9,358 bases of DNA from Pseudomonadota bacterium (lineage in GTDB: Bacteria; Pseudomonadota; Gammaproteobacteria; Burkholderiales; Burkholderiaceae), in NCBI GenBank assembly GCA_023441105.1, contig JAEZQX010000097.1:1-9358 (forward strand). The letters run 5' to 3'. The notes under the pieces are model-generated. The model saw only the letters and a list, made by a program, of their open reading frames with translations. It did not search any database and was not told where the DNA came from. The translations under genes and the position numbers were made by a program. Shown here piece by piece: positions 6,829 to 9,358 of this stretch (position 1 is the first letter of the stretch; each line of letters begins with the position of its first letter).

Positions 6829-7733
6829 CAGATCCTTCTCGCTTCGGCGACCGAGAACATGCCCTGCGGGCGCACCAGCAGCACCAGCACCATGATCAGG
6901 TACGGCACCAGCACTTCCAGCTCCGGCACCAGGTAGATGGCGAACGACCGGGCGATGCCGATCAGCAACGCCGCCACCGCCGCGCCGCCGATCTGGCCGA
7001 GCCCGGCGGTCGCCACCACCGCGAACGACAGCACCATCATCTCGGCGCCGATGCCCGGCACCAGCGACGTCGTCGGCGACGACAGGGCGCCGCCCAGCGC
7101 GCCAAGGGAAGCGCCGATCACGATGGTCAGGAGCGACACGCGGGAGGCATTCACGCCCATCGCCGTGGCCACCTCGCGATCGTGCGTGACCGCGGTGATC
7201 TGGCGGCCGAGCGCGGTGCGCCCGAGAAACCAGCGCAGCCCGAGGAATACGGCGATGGCGCACAGCGGCAGCACCAGCAGCTGATAGCGGGTGTAGGTGA
7301 CGCCGGCCACCGACAGCGTGCCGAGCTGGCCGACGACCTCCGACACGAAATAGGGCTGCACGCCCCAGATCAATCGCTGCAGGTCCTCCAGCACCATGAA
7401 GGCGGCGAAGGTCACCAGCAGCTGCAGGATCGGATCCTTGTCGAGGATCCGCCGCAGCAGGCCGATCTCCAGCAGGCTGCCCAGCAGGATGCCGACGGCG
7501 AGCGCGGCAACGAACAGGGCGGGGAGAGCCAGGCCGGCAGGCAGCCCGAAGCTGGCGATGGCGAGCCCCAGGGTGGCCGCGAAGTAGCCGCCCCAGGCGT
7601 AGAGGCTGCCGTGCGCGATGTTGATGATGCGCATCACGCCGAAGATCAGCGTCAGTCCCACGGCCACCAGGAAGAGCAGGGCGGCATACGAGATGCCGTC
7701 CATCAGCGCGAGGGCGAACAGGCTGGCGTTCAA
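6828..7733 (-). CDS. livH: HAAT-family ABC transporter permease, LivH type
   Basis: A 301-residue inner-membrane permease. The N-terminus DGISYAALLFLVAVGLTLIFG followed by RIINIAHGSLYAWGGYFA (about 12-52) is diagnostic of LivH. Other marks are the cytoplasmic loop GRTALGRQITAVTHDREVATAMGVN, the GASLGALGGALSSP segment and the C-terminal VRPQGMF. Length is normal for the family. The start appears to be TTG at 7733 with no recognisable Shine-Dalgarno before it; the next in-frame ATG is residue 11 (7703), which would cut into the first membrane helix. The gap to the binding-protein gene is 52 bases, and the stop overlaps the livM start by one base. The weak start may lower permease output relative to the binding protein. 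Confidence 0.92.
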   Translation of the reverse strand: MNASLFALALMDGISYAALLFLVAVGLTLIFGVMRIINIAHGSLYAWGGYFAATLGLAIASFGLPAGLALPALFVAALAVGILLGSLLEIGLLRRILDKDPILQLLVTFAAFMVLEDLQRLIWGVQPYFVSEVVGQLGTLSVAGVTYTRYQLLVLPLCAIAVFLGLRWFLGRTALGRQITAVTHDREVATAMGVNASRVSLLTIVIGASLGALGGALSSPTTSLVPGIGAEMMVLSFAVVATAGLGQIGGAAVAALLIGIARSFAIYLVPELEVLVPYLIMVLVLLVRPQGMFSVAEARRI

Positions 7734-7785
7734 GGGGCAGGTGAATGCGGTGGCAGGTGCGCCCGCAGGTCTTGCGTGGCGCCGG

Positions 7786-9087
7786 CTAGCGCTGCTCGTA
7801 GGTCTTGAGCTGGGCGTCCTGGAGGATCTCCGGCTTGAGGGTCTTCACCCACTGCACCGACTTGGTCCCGACCGGCGCGGTGACCAGCGCACCCGGCACC
7901 AGCATCATCTTGTCCATGATCATGAACGGATAGGCATCGACCTTCTTCGTCACGCCGAGCATCTGGTCCTCCAGTCCCTGGCCGTCCTCGCGCATCTTGA
8001 CCGTGCCGCCGAAGGTCTTGAACTGCATTTCCCGCATGGCCGCCGCCACCTGCTCGACGCTGGGCCACTTGCCGTCGTTGGCCTTCATCGCGGTCTCATA
8101 GCCGGTCTTGAGCCCGGTGAGCGCCTGCGCCATGTGATAAGTGGGATAGATGGGGTAGGCGCCGTTGCGGGCGCGGAACTTCTCGACGAAGGCCTTGTGC
8201 TTCGGATCGTCGCGGGTTTCCGGATGCAGGAAGTAGTGGTCGCCGCGGGCGCCGACGATCACGCCCTCGGGCATGGCCGAACCCAGGCGCTCGAGCGAGC
8301 TTTCGGCCAGCGGCAGGACGACGGTGGCGCCGAGCTTGAAGAGCCCGCGCTGCGATCCCTGGCGCACGAAGGTATCGAGGTCGCCGCCCCAGGAGGTCGA
8401 GAGGATGACGTCCGGGCGCAGCGCCTGCAGCCGGCTGATCTCGGTGGAGAAGTCGGGCGCGCCGAGCTTCGGGAACATCTCGGCGACGACCTTGACATCC
8501 GGCAGGAACACCTTGAGCGTGCTGAGGAAGATCTCCCACGAGTCGCGTCCCCAGGCGTAGTCCTGGTTGACGACGGCGATGGTGGCGAACTTGGGCCGCG
8601 TCTTCATCAGGTACAGCACGGTGGCGACCATCTCGCTGGTGGCGTTGCCCTGCGTGCGCACGACGTACTTGTAGCGGCGGTCCTCGAGGATCTTCTCCGT
8701 GCCGCAGTCCCACATCACGTTGAGCACCTTGAGGTCTTCGGCGACCGGCGCGATGGTGTTGCAGCTGCCGCTGGAGATCGACGCCAGGAAGGTCCGCACG
8801 CCCTGCTCCTGCACCAGCCGGCGGTATTCCGACAGCATCTTGTCGCCGCCGACGCCCTCGTCGATATAGGAGGGCACGATCTTCGCGCCGCCGATGCCGC
8901 CGGCGGCATTCATCTCCTCGATCAGCAGGTCCGCCGCTGCCTTGCCGGGGACGCCGAAGACGGATGCGGCACCGGAGAGGAAGGTGGTGATGCCGATCTT
9001 CAGCTCCGCCGGCTTGTCCTGCGCCACGGCAAGGTTGCTGGACAAAACGAGTACCCCGAAAGCCTTGATCAGTGAACCGAGTCTCAT
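7786..9087 (-). CDS. HAAT-family periplasmic substrate-binding protein, LivK type
   Basis: A 433-residue binding protein (periplasmic binding protein type 1, Peripla_BP_6). Residues 1-22 are a Sec signal peptide with Arg2/Lys8, a hydrophobic core and an AVA cleavage site; there is no lipobox cysteine. The mature domain begins LKIGITTFLSGAASVFGVPG (29-48), the usual ligand-contact loop, and continues with EEMNAAGGIGGAKI and later VVNQDYAWGRDSWEIF. Two cysteines, in SGSCNTIAPVAEDL (106-119) and WDCGTEK (126-132), lie where the first lobe contacts ligand and may form a disulfide. I chose the ATG at 9087 because AGGAG (9096-9100) is eight bases away; another ATG two codons upstream (9093) is only two bases from it. 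The SGxCxxxAPVAEEL...WDCGT pattern is, from memory, common in importers linked to aromatic or organic acid pathways, so leucine is not assumed. It is the first gene of the operon. Confidence 0.92.
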   Translation of the reverse strand: MRLGSLIKAFGVLVLSSNLAVAQDKPAELKIGITTFLSGAASVFGVPGKAAADLLIEEMNAAGGIGGAKIVPSYIDEGVGGDKMLSEYRRLVQEQGVRTFLASISSGSCNTIAPVAEDLKVLNVMWDCGTEKILEDRRYKYVVRTQGNATSEMVATVLYLMKTRPKFATIAVVNQDYAWGRDSWEIFLSTLKVFLPDVKVVAEMFPKLGAPDFSTEISRLQALRPDVILSTSWGGDLDTFVRQGSQRGLFKLGATVVLPLAESSLERLGSAMPEGVIVGARGDHYFLHPETRDDPKHKAFVEKFRARNGAYPIYPTYHMAQALTGLKTGYETAMKANDGKWPSVEQVAAAMREMQFKTFGGTVKMREDGQGLEDQMLGVTKKVDAYPFMIMDKMMLVPGALVTAPVGTKSVQWVKTLKPEILQDAQLKTYEQR

Positions 9088-9095
9088 GGTCATGT

Positions 9096-9100
9096 CTCCT
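9096..9100 (-). promoter_or_regulatory. Ribosome-binding site of the importer operon's first gene
   Basis: AGGAG on the minus strand is eight bases from the ATG at 9087 and only two from the ATG at 9093. Spacing favours the inner start. Confidence 0.8.
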
Positions 9101-9257
9101 GGCTGTTCTTGAAGTCCGGCGCATGATGTCCGGCGCCCAACCTGCGCGCTGGCCAAGTATGCCGCGCATCAGCGGCAGGCGCCATTCGACTTGACGAACC
9201 GCCACCTGCCGTGGGCGGGAGCGCCGCCTGGCCGGTAACTCGACGTCGGGGATCTGC
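9101..9257 (-). promoter_or_regulatory. Leader/promoter region of the importer operon with small repeats
   Basis: This gap must hold the operon's promoter unless it is read through from the gene to the right. Visible elements are a 9-base direct repeat GTCCGGCGC (9114-9122 and 9128-9136, plus-strand reading, 14 bases apart) and an inverted repeat TGCCGC/GCGGCA (9160-9165 and 9172-9177, six-base loop). CATACT on the minus strand (near 9155-9160) is a fair -10 match, but no matching -35 lies 16-18 bases upstream. I cannot name a regulator or a start site. Confidence 0.35.
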
Positions 9258-9280
9258 GGCGGCTGCCGGGTGCAGCCGCC
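9258..9280 (-). terminator. Stem-loop after the right-edge gene, probable transcription end or mRNA stabiliser
   Basis: A perfect 9-bp stem, GGCGGCTGC/GCAGCCGCC (9258-9266 and 9272-9280), with a five-base loop. It lies seven bases downstream of the stop codon of the partial minus-strand gene. No T-run follows on either strand, so it is not a classic intrinsic terminator. Confidence 0.5.
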
Positions 9281-9287
9281 CGTGCCG

Positions 9288-9358
9288 TCAGCGGCTGCCG
9301 CGGCCGTTGCGGGCGGCGGCCAGCGCCATCGCCATGGCGCTTTCCGGCTGCCCAGCCG
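9288..9358 (-). CDS. C-terminal end of an unidentified protein (partial)
   Basis: The minus strand is open from the window edge to a TGA at 9288-9290, giving the last 22 residues, AGQPESAMAMALAAARNGRGSR. GC bias at third positions agrees with coding, and the stop is followed at once by the stem-loop at 9258-9280, which supports a real gene end. The fragment is too short to name a family. It lies upstream of, and in the same direction as, the importer operon, so it could belong to the same transcription unit. Confidence 0.45.
   Translation of the reverse strand, partial: AGQPESAMAMALAAARNGRGSR

Noticed and set aside
5170..6936. Long plus-strand open frame opposite livG and livM
   Set aside because: It is a low-complexity Gln/Glu/His/Arg translation that mirrors the permease and ATPase codons; there is no ribosome site or domain.
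6829..7263. Upstream extension of the livM frame into livH
   Set aside because: The sequence there is out-of-frame livH; the ATG at 6828 has a ribosome site and fits family length.
9339..9358. ATG at the right edge on the plus strand as the start of a gene
   Set aside because: There is no ribosome site before it and too few codons to judge; the minus-strand gene end with its stem-loop explains the sequence better.

Overview
The window looks like chromosomal DNA of a high-GC proteobacterium. A Betaproteobacterium, or a high-GC Alphaproteobacterium, fits best. I infer this from strong GC bias at third codon positions, standard Shine-Dalgarno sites and the gene families present; no rRNA or other taxonomic marker is in the window. 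I see no transposase, integrase, phage gene, tRNA or CRISPR array.

Left half, plus strand. The window opens inside the gene of a large periplasmic sugar/polyol-type ABC substrate-binding protein, most like the glycerol-binding protein GlpV. About 180 bases follow that can fold into five successive hairpins, the last a textbook intrinsic terminator at 1179-1211. Next is a compact three-gene cluster: an ECF sigma factor (1332-2036), a Tat-exported ferritin-like four-helix protein (2193-2837) and an exported mono-haem cytochrome c (2834-3379). The last two overlap by ATGA. A good ECF-type promoter, GGAAC-N17-CGTCC, lies just upstream of the sigma gene, so the sigma factor probably drives its own cluster. 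No anti-sigma gene is visible. The trio looks like a periplasmic redox or metal stress module and is the most interesting part of the window.

Right half, minus strand, convergent with the left. A tightly packed operon reads leftward from about 9087 to 3462. It encodes a periplasmic binding protein (LivK type), two permeases (LivH, LivM), two ATPases (LivG, LivF) and an HTD2/MaoC-like double-hotdog acyl-CoA hydratase. The first five form a complete branched-chain amino acid-type (HAAT) ABC importer. The hydratase at the end suggests that the substrate is an organic acid metabolised as its CoA thioester, rather than leucine, but this is inference.

The right edge holds the last 22 codons of another minus-strand gene, followed by a strong stem-loop. 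The roughly 200 bases between that gene and the importer contain small repeats that could be control sites, but no convincing sigma-70 promoter. The only non-coding stretches are about 300 bases at 1035-1331, 156 bases at 2037-2192, 82 bases at 3380-3461 and about 200 bases at 9088-9287.
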